Of a DNA stretch of 64,000 bases, positions 56,222 to 64,000 are shown piece by piece. The translations under genes were made by a program, and so were the position numbers. Origin of the DNA: Alphaproteobacteria bacterium (GTDB taxonomy: Bacteria; Pseudomonadota; Alphaproteobacteria; Caulobacterales; Aquidulcibacteraceae); assembly GCA_016124655.1 (NCBI GenBank), contig WGNI01000005.1, positions 1-64,000 on the forward strand, read 5' to 3'. The first letter of the stretch is position 1, and every line of letters starts with the position of its first letter. A model generated the notes under the pieces. It searched no databases. It saw nothing but the letters and a program-made list of their open reading frames with translations, and was not told the origin of the DNA.

Positions 56222-56998
56222 ATGATGAGCTACGAAACAATTCTGGCCGAGACCGACGCGGGCGTGGGCGTCATCCGCCTGAACCGGCCCGATGCGCTCA
56301 ATGCGCTCAACCGCCAGGTGATGCAGGAGGTCTGCGCCGCGCTGGAGGCGTTCGACGCCGACCCCGCGATCGGCTGCATCGTCCTCACCGGCTCGGACCG
56401 CGCCTTTGCCGCCGGCGCCGACATCAAGGAAATGGCCGACAAATCCTATTCAGACGTCCTCACCGACGATCTGTTCGCCGGCTGGGATCGCGCCACGCGC
56501 TGCCGCACCCCGATCATCGCGGCGGTGTCGGGCTATGCGCTGGGCGGCGGCTGCGAGCTCGCCATGATGTGCGACATGATCTTCGCGGCCGAAACCGCGA
56601 AGTTCGGCCAGCCTGAAATCAAGCTCGGCGTCATCCCCGGCATGGGCGGCTCCCAGCGCATGGCCCGCGCCGTCGGCAAGGCCAAGACCATGGATCTCTG
56701 CCTGACCGGGCGGATGATGGACGCCGCCGAAGCCGAGCGCAGCGGCCTGGTCGCGCGCGTCATCGCGCCGGAAAAGCTGCTCGACGAAACTTTGGCCGCC
56801 GCCCGCACCATCGCCGGCTATTCCAGGCCCTCCGTGATGATCTGCAAGGAAGCGGTCAATCGGGCCTTCGAAACCACGCTCGCCGAGGGCGTCAAGTTCG
56901 AGCGCCGCGTGTTCCATTCGCTGTTCGCGACGGCGGATCAGAAGGAGGGGATGGCCGCCTTCGTGCAGAAGCGCCCGCCCAATTTCGAAAACCGCTGA
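56222..56998 (+). CDS. Enoyl-CoA hydratase
   Basis: This 258-residue crotonase-fold enzyme hydrates 2-enoyl-CoA in fatty-acid oxidation. It has [14 protein letters not shown] (about residues 17-30), the oxyanion/CoA segment [11 protein letters not shown] (about 62-72) and [42 protein letters not shown] (about 101-142), with the two catalytic Glu in GCELAM and QPEIKLG. An ATG one codon later is equally possible. Its place between AsmA and rpsT beside dnaA fits Caulobacterales-like gene order. Confidence 0.95.
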   Translation: MMSYETILAETDAGVGVIRLNRPDALNALNRQVMQEVCAALEAFDADPAIGCIVLTGSDRAFAAGADIKEMADKSYSDVLTDDLFAGWDRATRCRTPIIAAVSGYALGGGCELAMMCDMIFAAETAKFGQPEIKLGVIPGMGGSQRMARAVGKAKTMDLCLTGRMMDAAEAERSGLVARVIAPEKLLDETLAAARTIAGYSRPSVMICKEAVNRAFETTLAEGVKFERRVFHSLFATADQKEGMAAFVQKRPPNFENR

Positions 56999-57092
56999 AA
57001 CGCCCGGCTGGCGAATTGACGAGCCAGGGGCGCGACGGTATATCCCGCCCCCTTTCAGAAGATGTGCGCCCGTTTCGGGTGTGAGGCGATCC

Positions 57093-57362
57093 ATGGCGAA
57101 TACGAAGTCCGCGAAGAAAGCGATCCGCGTCATTGCGGGGCGCACGGCCGTCAACAAAGCGCGCCGGTCACGCATGCGGACGTCATGGCGCACGGTCGAG
57201 GAAGCGATCGCCGCCGGTGACGCGTCCAAGGCTGAGGCCGCGCTGCGCGCCGCCGAGTCCGAAACCGCCCGCGCCGCCTCCAAGGGCGTGCTGCACAAGA
57301 ACGCCAGCGCCCGCAAAGTGTCGCGCTTGGCCAAGCGCGTGAAAGCGCTGTCGGCGCGCTGA
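57093..57362 (+). CDS. rpsT: 30S ribosomal protein S20
   Basis: This 89-residue basic protein starts [30 protein letters not shown], the typical S20 N-terminus, and ends in Lys/Arg/Ala-rich helices. It binds 16S rRNA early in 30S assembly. The ATG at 57093 gives the conserved start. An in-frame ATG four codons earlier is not used. A terminator overlaps its stop codon. rpsT next to dnaA is a common arrangement in this class. Confidence 0.97.
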   Translation: MANTKSAKKAIRVIAGRTAVNKARRSRMRTSWRTVEEAIAAGDASKAEAALRAAESETARAASKGVLHKNASARKVSRLAKRVKALSAR

Positions 57363-57376
57363 GAGCGCCGCTTTTT
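57352..57376 (+). terminator. rpsT terminator
   Basis: The stem CGGCGC-N7-GCGCCG (57352-57370), with the rpsT stop codon in its loop, is followed by C and TTTTT. The hairpin is short but G/C-only, and its position is right for ending rpsT transcription before dnaA. Confidence 0.7.
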
Positions 57377-57776
57377 CCATCGCTTGCATTCGCGCAATCC
57401 GCGAATTTTCCTACGCTTTTCCGCATGACGCTCCGGTGAAAAATGCTCCGGAACCGCCTGTGTTTGGCGCCGTCATCAGCGCTGCGCTAGGCCGTTCCCA
57501 AGCAAGTTTTTCATAAGCAGATTCAACGAGCTGACATAAGTTTTAGGGACGTTCCTACAGGGTGTCCGAATGTTCCGTTGACGCATCAAAAAAAACCCGC
57601 TCACATACGCCTGCTGGACGAAAACTTTGTCCGCCTACCTACACAAATGACGACGTGGGCAGCCGCGGCGCGTGCGCGGGACTGGGCGGGAAAAGCGTGT
57701 CTGGCAGGGGCTTGGTGCTGATGGACGGTATGCCGCGCGGACCGCGCGGTTCGAACGCTAAGGAGGCGCGGGGGGA
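57377..57776 (+). promoter_or_regulatory. Upstream region of dnaA
   Basis: No gene is present in these 400 bp. There is no match to the classical DnaA box TTATCCACA, and no A/T-rich duplex-unwinding element is obvious. One GANTC site, the CcrM methylation sequence used in cell-cycle control in this class, lies at 57520. CATAAG occurs twice nearby (57512 and 57535). A CGCTCCGG / TGCTCCGG direct repeat lies near 57430-57452, and an A8 run near 57589. A GGAGG ribosome binding site precedes dnaA. It probably contains the dnaA promoter and a long leader. An origin role is not supported from sequence alone. Confidence 0.5.
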
Positions 57777-59225
57777 ATGGATATTGTCGATGAAGCGCGA
57801 GGCCAGTTGCTGGCCAGCGCCGGGGCGCAGTCTGCGTACCAGAAAGTAAGGCGGGAGCTCTCGGTCGAGTGCGGCCAGGCGGATTTCCGCTCCTACATCG
57901 AGCCGCTGCGGCTCATCGCGCAATGGGAAGGCGCGTACGTGTTTCTCGCCGACAATGCGGTGGCGGCGTCCTGGGTGCGCCGCAACGCGTTGCATCGCCT
58001 CGACGCCCGCTTGGGCGCGTATGCCATGCTGGAGCAGCCCTCTCAGGTCTACGCCCGCGGCGAGCTGCCGGAACTGCTGCAGGAGCTCTTGCCTCTGGTG
58101 GCCGCCGAAGCGCCGCGGCCGGAGCCGGCCGCCGATGCTGAACCCTCGCGTCCCGATCCGCTCGCGCCCTACACCTTCGAGACCTTCTGCGAAGACGCCA
58201 GCAATGCGCGCGCGGTCATCACCGCGAAAATGATCGCCAGCGGCGCCCCGCTGCCGTTTCCTCTGACGCTGTTCTTCGGGCCTTGCGGCGTCGGCAAGTC
58301 CCACCTGTTGAACGCCATTGTCTGGGAATGGCGCCGCTTGCACCCCCAGCGCAAAGTCCGCCTGATGATGGCGCAAGAATTCATCGAAGAATTCCAAAGC
58401 TTTTTATCGCGCCGCGACTCTGCGACCTTCAAGGAAGGCGTGCGTGATGTGGAGCTTTTGCTTGTCGATGATTGTCATCGCTTCCTGAACAAGCCGAAGA
58501 CGCAAGAAGAATTGTTTGACACCATCGCCGTGCTGAACCGTCATGGCCGCAGTGTCGTACTGACCGCGGATCAAAGCGCGGAGGAGCTGCCAGGCCTGGA
58601 CGAGCGTCTGCGTCAGCGCCTGCGCGGCGCGGCCGTCTGCGAGATCGGCGAGCCGGACGACGCGCTGCGCCGCCGCATCCTGGACACGAAACTGCAAGAA
58701 CAGGCGAAGTCGATTCCCGGCTTCAAGCTGACGCCGGAAGCGCTGGCCATGATCGCCGGACGCATCGAAGGCGGCGGCCGTTTGATTGATGGCGTGGTCA
58801 GCCAATTGGTTGTTGAAGCGCGAATTTCTGGACTGGAGGTTGGGGTGGAAGCGGCACAAAACGCCTTGCGAGGCCGGCTCCCGCAGGAAAGCGGCGAGCG
58901 GCGCATAACAATTCAAATGATCCAAAAGGTCGTGGCGCGTTTCTACAACATGACCGTGCCGGAGCTTTTGCGCCGCTCCCGCCAGCGCTCCATCGCGCGC
59001 CCCCGCCAGATCGCATTCTATCTCTGCACGCAGATGACGCAGGCGTCCTTGCCCGATATCGGCCGTCGCTTTGCTGAAGTCGCAAACAGAGATGAAAAAA
59101 CCAAAGGCTATGATCACACGACCGTCATGTATTCGCGGGACAAGATCATAGAAGAACTGCAGCAGGATGAGAAATTGCGCCAGGAAATCGAGGCGATCAA
59201 AAAGCTCATCCGCCGCGAACCGTAA
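57777..59225 (+). CDS. dnaA: Chromosomal replication initiator DnaA, divergent domain IV
   Basis: This 482-residue AAA+ initiator has an N-terminal oligomerisation domain (about 15-95) and a Pro/Glu linker (about 110-130). In the ATPase domain the Walker A is GPCGVGKS (168-175, with Ser for the usual Thr), the Walker B is LLLVDD (227-232, followed by CHRF rather than the usual IQF) and LDERLRQRL is near 274-282. The C-terminal DNA-binding domain spans about 377-482 with RPRQIAFYL and SLPDIGRRF. DHTTV, the start of the recognition helix, is at 446-450. Thirteen residues separate RRF from DHTTV, where the family normally has three. The function is not in doubt from context (rpsT upstream, dnaN-recF downstream). 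It has a GGAGG site. Confidence 0.92.
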   Translation: MDIVDEARGQLLASAGAQSAYQKVRRELSVECGQADFRSYIEPLRLIAQWEGAYVFLADNAVAASWVRRNALHRLDARLGAYAMLEQPSQVYARGELPELLQELLPLVAAEAPRPEPAADAEPSRPDPLAPYTFETFCEDASNARAVITAKMIASGAPLPFPLTLFFGPCGVGKSHLLNAIVWEWRRLHPQRKVRLMMAQEFIEEFQSFLSRRDSATFKEGVRDVELLLVDDCHRFLNKPKTQEELFDTIAVLNRHGRSVVLTADQSAEELPGLDERLRQRLRGAAVCEIGEPDDALRRRILDTKLQEQAKSIPGFKLTPEALAMIAGRIEGGGRLIDGVVSQLVVEARISGLEVGVEAAQNALRGRLPQESGERRITIQMIQKVVARFYNMTVPELLRRSRQRSIARPRQIAFYLCTQMTQASLPDIGRRFAEVANRDEKTKGYDHTTVMYSRDKIIEELQQDEKLRQEIEAIKKLIRREP

Positions 59226-59250
59226 GCGAGCGTAAACCTGATCCTTGGTG

Positions 59251-59273
59251 CGGCGGTCCCAGTGGGGCCGCCG
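59251..59273 (+). terminator. dnaA terminator hairpin
   Basis: A ten-pair stem, CGGCGGTCCC and GGGGCCGCCG with an AGT loop, is followed by TTCTTGT. It lies 25 bp after the dnaA stop, so dnaN is expected to have its own promoter in the next 175 bp. Confidence 0.7.
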
Positions 59274-59449
59274 TTCTTGTCTCTGCGCTGCGCCAAGGCG
59301 CAACCGCGATTCCACAGAACCGCAATGCAATAGCCCTTCCCATGGCGCGCCTTGGGGCTTTACGGTCTGCGCCCGTGCGCGAGTCGCGCCCGGCCGTGCA
59401 GACTTGCCCATGCGGAAAAACCGCGGGCTTCAGGGGTCAGGATGTCGCG

Positions 59450-60568
59450 ATGCGGTTGACGATCGAGCGCGCTGTGTTGCTGAAGGCGCTCAACCACGTG
59501 CAGAGCGTCGTCGAGCGGCGCAACACCATCCCCATTCTCTCCAATGTTCTGCTCCAGGCGCAGAACGAGGGGCTGAGGCTCTCGGCCACCGATCTCGATA
59601 TCGAGATCTCCGAAACCGCCCATGCCGAAGTCGCCCGCGCCGGCGCCACCTCCGCGCCGGCCCACAGTCTTTATGATTTCGTCCGCAAGCTGCCGGAAAA
59701 CGCGCCCATCAAGCTGGAGCTGACCGGCGACGATCCGCGCCTCTTCATTTCCGCGGCGCGCGTGAAGCTGCATTTGCCGGTCCTTCCGGCCGACGATTTC
59801 CCGCTCATGCCGGCGGATGGGTTTGAAACCCGTTTCTCCATCCACCCGACCGATCTGGCCAAGCTGATCGAAAAGACCCGCTTCGCCATCTCTACCGAAG
59901 AGACCCGCTATTATCTCAACGGCATCTTCTTCCACACCGTCGTCGACGGCGGCGAAGCCAAGCTCCGTGCCGTCGCCACCGACGGCCACCGCCTCGCGCT
60001 CGCCAACGTGGCCGCGCCGGACGGCGCGCAAGGCATGCCCGGCGTGATCGTGCCGCGCAAAACCATCACTGAATTGCACAGGCTCCTGGCGGATGCGACC
60101 GAACCGGTCGAAGTCGCCGTGTCGCAGCAGAAGGTCAAGTTCACGCTCGACCAGGCCGTGCTGACTTCGAAGCTGATCGACGGCTCGTTCCCGGAATATG
60201 CGCGCGTCATCCCGAAGGAAAACGCGAAAGTTCTCAAGATCGACAACAAAGGCTTTGCCGAAGCCGTCGATCGCGTCGCCACGGTGTCCGCGGAACGCTC
60301 GCGTTCGGTGCGCCTGGCGCTGGAAACCGATAAGGTCACGCTGACCGTGAACAATCCCGACGCCGGCGTCGCCACTGAATATCTTCCCGCCGACTATTCC
60401 GCCGAGCCGATGGAGATCGGCTTCAACGCCCGCTATCTCCTTGACGTCGCCGGTCAGATCGAAGGCCAGGACGCGATCTTCGAGCTCAACGATTCCGGCT
60501 CTCCCACCTTGGTGCGGGAGGAGGGCGATGCGGACGCGCTTTACGTGTTGATGCCGTTGCGCGTGTGA
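59450..60568 (+). CDS. dnaN: DNA polymerase III beta subunit (sliding clamp)
   Basis: This 372-residue clamp starts MRLTIERAVLLKALNHVQSVVERRNTIPILSNVLL, the conserved N-terminus. It has three similar domains of about 120 residues, with ATDGHRLALA (about 180) and the C-terminal YVLMPLRV, where family members end in MPMRL or similar. It holds the polymerase on DNA and recruits Hda-type regulators. The ATG at 59450 gives the family start. An in-frame ATG at 59342 adds an unrelated leader. The stop overlaps recF (GTGA). Confidence 0.97.
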   Translation: MRLTIERAVLLKALNHVQSVVERRNTIPILSNVLLQAQNEGLRLSATDLDIEISETAHAEVARAGATSAPAHSLYDFVRKLPENAPIKLELTGDDPRLFISAARVKLHLPVLPADDFPLMPADGFETRFSIHPTDLAKLIEKTRFAISTEETRYYLNGIFFHTVVDGGEAKLRAVATDGHRLALANVAAPDGAQGMPGVIVPRKTITELHRLLADATEPVEVAVSQQKVKFTLDQAVLTSKLIDGSFPEYARVIPKENAKVLKIDNKGFAEAVDRVATVSAERSRSVRLALETDKVTLTVNNPDAGVATEYLPADYSAEPMEIGFNARYLLDVAGQIEGQDAIFELNDSGSPTLVREEGDADALYVLMPLRV

Positions 60569-61725
60569 CGGGACCGCCGCCGCCGCGTCTCTCCGTCGCC
60601 CGGCTGACGCTGACGAATGTTCGCAACCACGCCGCGCTCGATCTCGTCGCCGACGAGCGGCCCGTCTGCCTGTTTGGTCCCAACGGCGCGGGAAAAACCA
60701 ACACGCTGGAGGCGCTGACGCTGTTTGCGCCCGGACGCGGTCTGCGCGCCGCCAGCGCGGAAGATCTCGCGCGCATCGGCGCACCGGTTGATGAACCGCG
60801 CCTTTGGTCTGTCGCCGCACGCTTGCGCATCGACGGCGAGGAAGCAGCGCTCGGCGTCGGCGCCGAACGGGGGCCCGACGGCGCCGTCAAACGCATCGCC
60901 CGCCGCGATGGCCGGGCCGCGACCGCATCCGAAGTCGCGCGCGACGTGCGCATGAGCTGGGTCACGCCGGCCATGGACCGGCTTTTTTCCGGGCCGCCCG
61001 GCGATCGCCGCCGCTTCTTCGATCGGCTCGTGCTGGGCCGCGCGCCCGAGCACGGCCTTGCCGCCGCGGCTTATGAACGTGCGCTGCGCGAACGCCAGCG
61101 CCTCTTGAATGAAGAACGCTTCGATCGCGATTGGCTCGGCGGTCTCGAGCGCGAAATGGCCGCCCACGGCGCAGCGGTTGCGGCGGCGCGCGTGGAAACG
61201 CTCGCGCTGCTGGAGCGCGCGATCGCCGCGCGCTCGGAAGGCGCGTTTCCGCGCGCCGTTCTGGCGTTGGAGGGCGGTTTGGAGGCCGCGTTTCAGGTCG
61301 GCGCGCTGAGCGCAGACATTGAGGAGCACTTCGCTGAAACTCTCGCCGCCAATCGCGGCCGAGACGCCGCCGCCGGCCGCGCAACCGAAGGGCCCCATCG
61401 CAGCGATTTGCGCGTGCGTCACGCTGCCAAGGACATGCCCGCGGGCCTGTGCTCCACCGGCGAACAGAAGGCGCTGCTGCTGGGCCTCATCCTCGCGCAC
61501 GCACGGGCGTTGGCCGCTGACCCCGGCGCTGGCCCGGCTTTGCTCCTTCTCGATGAAGCCGCCGCCCATCTCGATCAGGATCGGCGCGCCGCGCTGTTCG
61601 ATGAATTGCTCGCCAATCCAGGCCAAGCCTGGCTGACGGGCACGGAAGCCGCGCTGTTCGCAGCGTTCGGCGATCGCGCGCAGCGTTTTGAGATCCGCGA
61701 TGGGACCGCGCGCCGCCTCGATTGA
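60565..61725 (+). CDS. recF: DNA replication and repair protein RecF
   Basis: This 386-residue SMC-like ATPase helps load RecA at gaps. It has LTLTNVRNHAALDL (about residues 15-28), Walker A FGPNGAGKTNTLEAL (about 37-51), signature region CSTGEQKALLLGLILAHA (about 297-314) and Walker B LLLLDEAAAHLD (about 328-339). The GTG start overlaps the dnaN stop as GTGA, so the genes are coupled. gyrB, often next, is absent here. A P450 gene follows instead. Confidence 0.95.
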   Translation: MTGPPPPRLSVARLTLTNVRNHAALDLVADERPVCLFGPNGAGKTNTLEALTLFAPGRGLRAASAEDLARIGAPVDEPRLWSVAARLRIDGEEAALGVGAERGPDGAVKRIARRDGRAATASEVARDVRMSWVTPAMDRLFSGPPGDRRRFFDRLVLGRAPEHGLAAAAYERALRERQRLLNEERFDRDWLGGLEREMAAHGAAVAAARVETLALLERAIAARSEGAFPRAVLALEGGLEAAFQVGALSADIEEHFAETLAANRGRDAAAGRATEGPHRSDLRVRHAAKDMPAGLCSTGEQKALLLGLILAHARALAADPGAGPALLLLDEAAAHLDQDRRAALFDELLANPGQAWLTGTEAALFAAFGDRAQRFEIRDGTARRLD

Positions 61726-61801
61726 GGTGACAAGTCCGCTCAAATCTGGTGTTCTCTAAAAAAGTTGACGGCAGCTTCAACTTCGACGGCAGGAGGCGAC
61801 G

Positions 61802-63106
61802 ATGGCGGACGGCATGGCGAATTTGAGCCGGGAGCAATTGATGGCCCAGGCGGCGACGATGCCGCTGGAGCAGTTCAATCCCGCCGATCCCGCGCTCTTC
61901 ATGCACGACGCCATCTGGCCGTATTTCGAGCGCCTCCGCAAAGAAGCTCCGGTGCACTTCACCCCGCCGGAAATCAGCATTCAGACGCTGGGCGTGCGCG
62001 GCGACGACGAAGATGAGGGGATTGGCGGCTATTGGTCGATCTCGCGCTACGAAGACATCATGGCGGTGGACACCAACCACCAGGCCTTTTCATCGGACGC
62101 CTTCAAGGGCGGCATCACGCTCCGCAATTTCGACGAAGATTTCGTCCTGCCGATGTTCATCGCCATGGACCCGCCCAAGCACGACGTGCAGCGCAAGACC
62201 GTCAGCCCCATCGTCGCGCCGGATTATTTGGCGGAACTGGAAAGCGTCATCCGCGAGCGCGCGTCCGGCCTCTTGGATGCCGTTCCCGTCAACGAGACGT
62301 TCGACTGGGTCGATGCGATTTCCATCGAATTGACCACGCAGATGCTGGCGACCCTGTTCGATTTTCCTTGGGAAGAGCGGCGCAAGCTGACCCGCTGGTC
62401 AGACGTGGCCACCGCCATCCCCGGCGCCGGCATCGTGGACACCGAAGAACAGCGCCGCGCCGAACTCATGGAATGCCTGGCGTATTTCCAGGGCCTCTGG
62501 AACGAACGGGTGAACAAGCCGCCGCAGCGCGACCTGATCTCCATGCTCGCGCACGGCGAAAGCACGCGGAACATGGAGCCGATGGAGTACCTCGGCAACA
62601 TCATCCTCTTGATCGTCGGCGGCAACGACACCACCCGCAATTCAATCTCCGGCGGGCTCTACGCGCTCAACAAATATCCCGCCGAGTACGAGAAACTGCG
62701 CAAGAACCCCGCCATCATCCCGAACATGGTGTCGGAGATCATTCGCTGGCAGACCCCGCTCGCTTATATGCGCCGCACCTGCATTCAGGACACCGAAGTC
62801 GGCGGCAAGACGATCAAGGAAGGCGACAAGGTCGCCATGTGGTACGTGTCGGGCAACCGCGATCCGGCGCTGTTCGATAATGCGCACGATCTCGTCATCG
62901 ATCGCCCCAATGCGCGCCGGCACATGGCCTTCGGCTTCGGCATCCACCGCTGCGTCGGCAACCGCCTGGCGGAAATGCAGCTGCGCGTGGTGTGGGAGGA
63001 GATCCTGAAGCGCTGGTCGCACGTCGAGGTGATGGACGAGCCCGAGCGCGTCTATTCCAGCTTCGTGAAGGGCTACGCCAAGCTGCCGGTGCGCATCCGC
63101 GGCTGA
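61802..63106 (+). CDS. Cytochrome P450, CYP153-like
   Basis: This 434-residue soluble bacterial P450 has FIAMDPPKHDVQRKTVSPIVAP (about residues 118-139), the I-helix oxygen-activation motif GGNDTTRNSISGG (about 272-284), the ExxR segment EIIRW (about 313) and the heme-binding FGFGIHRCVGNRLAEMQLR, with the heme thiolate Cys384. The combination of GGNDTTRNS and the heme loop is characteristic of CYP153-type enzymes, many of which hydroxylate terminal carbons of alkanes or fatty acids. Substrate here is not proven. Redox partner genes are not adjacent. It is 76 bp after recF. Confidence 0.88.
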   Translation: MADGMANLSREQLMAQAATMPLEQFNPADPALFMHDAIWPYFERLRKEAPVHFTPPEISIQTLGVRGDDEDEGIGGYWSISRYEDIMAVDTNHQAFSSDAFKGGITLRNFDEDFVLPMFIAMDPPKHDVQRKTVSPIVAPDYLAELESVIRERASGLLDAVPVNETFDWVDAISIELTTQMLATLFDFPWEERRKLTRWSDVATAIPGAGIVDTEEQRRAELMECLAYFQGLWNERVNKPPQRDLISMLAHGESTRNMEPMEYLGNIILLIVGGNDTTRNSISGGLYALNKYPAEYEKLRKNPAIIPNMVSEIIRWQTPLAYMRRTCIQDTEVGGKTIKEGDKVAMWYVSGNRDPALFDNAHDLVIDRPNARRHMAFGFGIHRCVGNRLAEMQLRVVWEEILKRWSHVEVMDEPERVYSSFVKGYAKLPVRIRG

Positions 63107-63141
63107 GGCGTTCGCGCGCAATTTCTGTGGTGGGGAAAGCG

Positions 63142-64000
63142 ATGCGAAATTGTGTTGCGCTGCTGCTCGCAGCGCTGGCGCTGGCGTTTGCATGCCCAGC
63201 GCACGCAACCGACGGCGAGTGGCGGCGCGCCGAAACAGAGCACTTCGTGCTCTATTCAAACCAGTCGGAGCGGCGCCTGCGCGAAGCTGCACAGCAGCTG
63301 GAAGCGTTCGACTGGTTGCTGCGCACCGTCATGGGCGTCACCGATGCCGAAACGTATCCCAAGCTTGACGTCTATCTGCTGGGTTCGCGGGAATCCCTGC
63401 GCATTCTTTGGCCGGATGTCGATCGCAACGTTGCGGGATTTTACGCTGCTTCGCCGGAGGCCATTCAGGCCTTTGCCGTTGCCAGTGAACGCTATGGCTT
63501 GGATGGGCCGCAAATCCTGTTTCACGAGTACGCCCACCACTTCATGCACCAGCATTTCGCCAATGCGTATCCCGCGTGGTTCGTTGAGGGTTTCGCTGAA
63601 TATATGGCCACGGCCGATATCACGCTCGATCGCGTGCAATGGGGAGAATACTCCGTCGGCCGCGCGTTGACCTTGGTGGAAGGCCGATGGCTGCCGATCG
63701 ATCGCCTCCTGCGAAATCAGGGGATCGAGTCCACCGACGATCGCCAGAGATTCTACGCGCAGAGTTGGCTGCTGACGCATTTCTTCTATAGCTCGCCGGA
63801 AAACACGCAGCTTTTCCTGCGTTATTTGCAGCGCCTGCGCGACGGCGCGGACGCGGTGGCGGCGCTCTCAGAAGTCACGGGCCAGACGCCCGAAGCCTTC
63901 GAGCAGACGCTGCGCGCATACTCTCGCGCACGCATCGGCTACCAGCGGCTGCGCACGCCCGACAGGGCGGCGGCGTCGATTGTCGTGACGCGCCTCTCCT
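63142..64000 (+). CDS. Secreted gluzincin-like zinc metallopeptidase, partial at window edge
   Basis: The frame is open from the ATG at 63142 to the window end (at least 286 residues). It has a signal peptide (RNCVALLLAALALAFACPAHA). Then comes WRRAETEHFVLYSNQSERRLREAAQQLEAF, the start typical of DUF1570-like peptidase domains, and the zinc motif HEYAHH (His128, Glu129, His132). About 17-21 residues further WFVEGFAEYMA supplies the third ligand Glu, as in gluzincins. It probably acts in the periplasm or outside the cell. The substrate is unknown, and the C-terminus lies outside the window. Confidence 0.85.
   Translation, partial: MRNCVALLLAALALAFACPAHATDGEWRRAETEHFVLYSNQSERRLREAAQQLEAFDWLLRTVMGVTDAETYPKLDVYLLGSRESLRILWPDVDRNVAGFYAASPEAIQAFAVASERYGLDGPQILFHEYAHHFMHQHFANAYPAWFVEGFAEYMATADITLDRVQWGEYSVGRALTLVEGRWLPIDRLLRNQGIESTDDRQRFYAQSWLLTHFFYSSPENTQLFLRYLQRLRDGADAVAALSEVTGQTPEAFEQTLRAYSRARIGYQRLRTPDRAAASIVVTRLS

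Noticed and set aside
57363..57776. Replication origin next to dnaA
   Set aside because: No DnaA-box cluster or A/T-rich unwinding element was visible. In Caulobacter-like genomes the origin is often elsewhere, so it was annotated only as the dnaA upstream region.

Overview
The window is a high-G+C alphaproteobacterial chromosome segment. It most resembles Caulobacterales, and within that a Hyphomonadaceae-like lineage. The evidence is the gene order around dnaA (rpsT, mutM, ubiE, ubiB, coaBC and dut to one side, dnaN and recF to the other), UrcA, DUF6481 and FeS-type photolyase families, a split TCA operon (sucC ... sucD-sucA-sucB ... lpdA) and dispersed palindromes with an AAACCGGTTTT-like core. 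The family assignment is inference. The class is well supported by the protein sequences.

Region 1 (1-4431) is the right end of an integrative element. It holds a leftward tyrosine integrase, a HicAB toxin-antitoxin pair with operator-like palindromes and two unrecognised membrane proteins. It ends in a 45-bp fragment of the 3' half of tRNA-Gly(GCC), the displaced end of the target tRNA. The intact tRNA copy should lie left of the window.

Region 2 (4577-16500) holds cell-surface and accessory functions. These are UDP-galactopyranose mutase and a DUF707 protein in one operon, a TIR-transmembrane-MORN protein, and an AAA/STAND ATPase preceded by three imperfect 48-49-bp repeats. A divergent phytase/TonB-receptor pair with Pho-box-like repeats, a PIF1-like helicase and a DUF2256/FeS-photolyase pair follow.

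Region 3 (16559-27472) is the 2-oxoglutarate dehydrogenase/succinyl-CoA ligase locus. It is unusual in that tpm, urcA and a VOC gene separate sucC from sucD, and two small membrane-protein genes separate sucB from lpdA. A triple 11-bp-periodic Pho-box-like array lies between urcA and the VOC gene.

Region 4 (27469-46922) is mixed: an Ldh-family dehydrogenase, a winged-helix regulator with a membrane partner, a lysine-rich histone H1-like protein, xerC and priA (divergent), TerC, a hydroxyacid dehydrogenase, two tandem palindromic repeats, an S9 peptidase gene interrupted by an in-frame TAG, a PAQR protein, PhoD, an alpha/beta hydrolase, a MoeB-like protein, a VapBC pair with a perfect operator, cysK and dut.

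Region 5 (46960-64000) is the dnaA neighbourhood: a radical SAM gene, then the rsuA-type synthase, coaBC, ubiB and ubiE as one leftward operon, mutM, an HTH/membrane pair, AsmA, enoyl-CoA hydratase, rpsT, dnaA, dnaN, recF, a CYP153-like P450 and a metallopeptidase running off the edge. DnaA carries about ten extra residues directly before its DNA-recognition helix. No classical DnaA-box cluster is visible in the 414 bp upstream of dnaA, so the replication origin is not assigned here.

No rRNA, complete tRNA, CRISPR array or insertion sequence was seen. The best candidates for something undescribed are the TIR-TM-MORN/STAND ATPase neighbourhood with its triple repeat, the modified DnaA, and the unknown membrane proteins in the integrative element.
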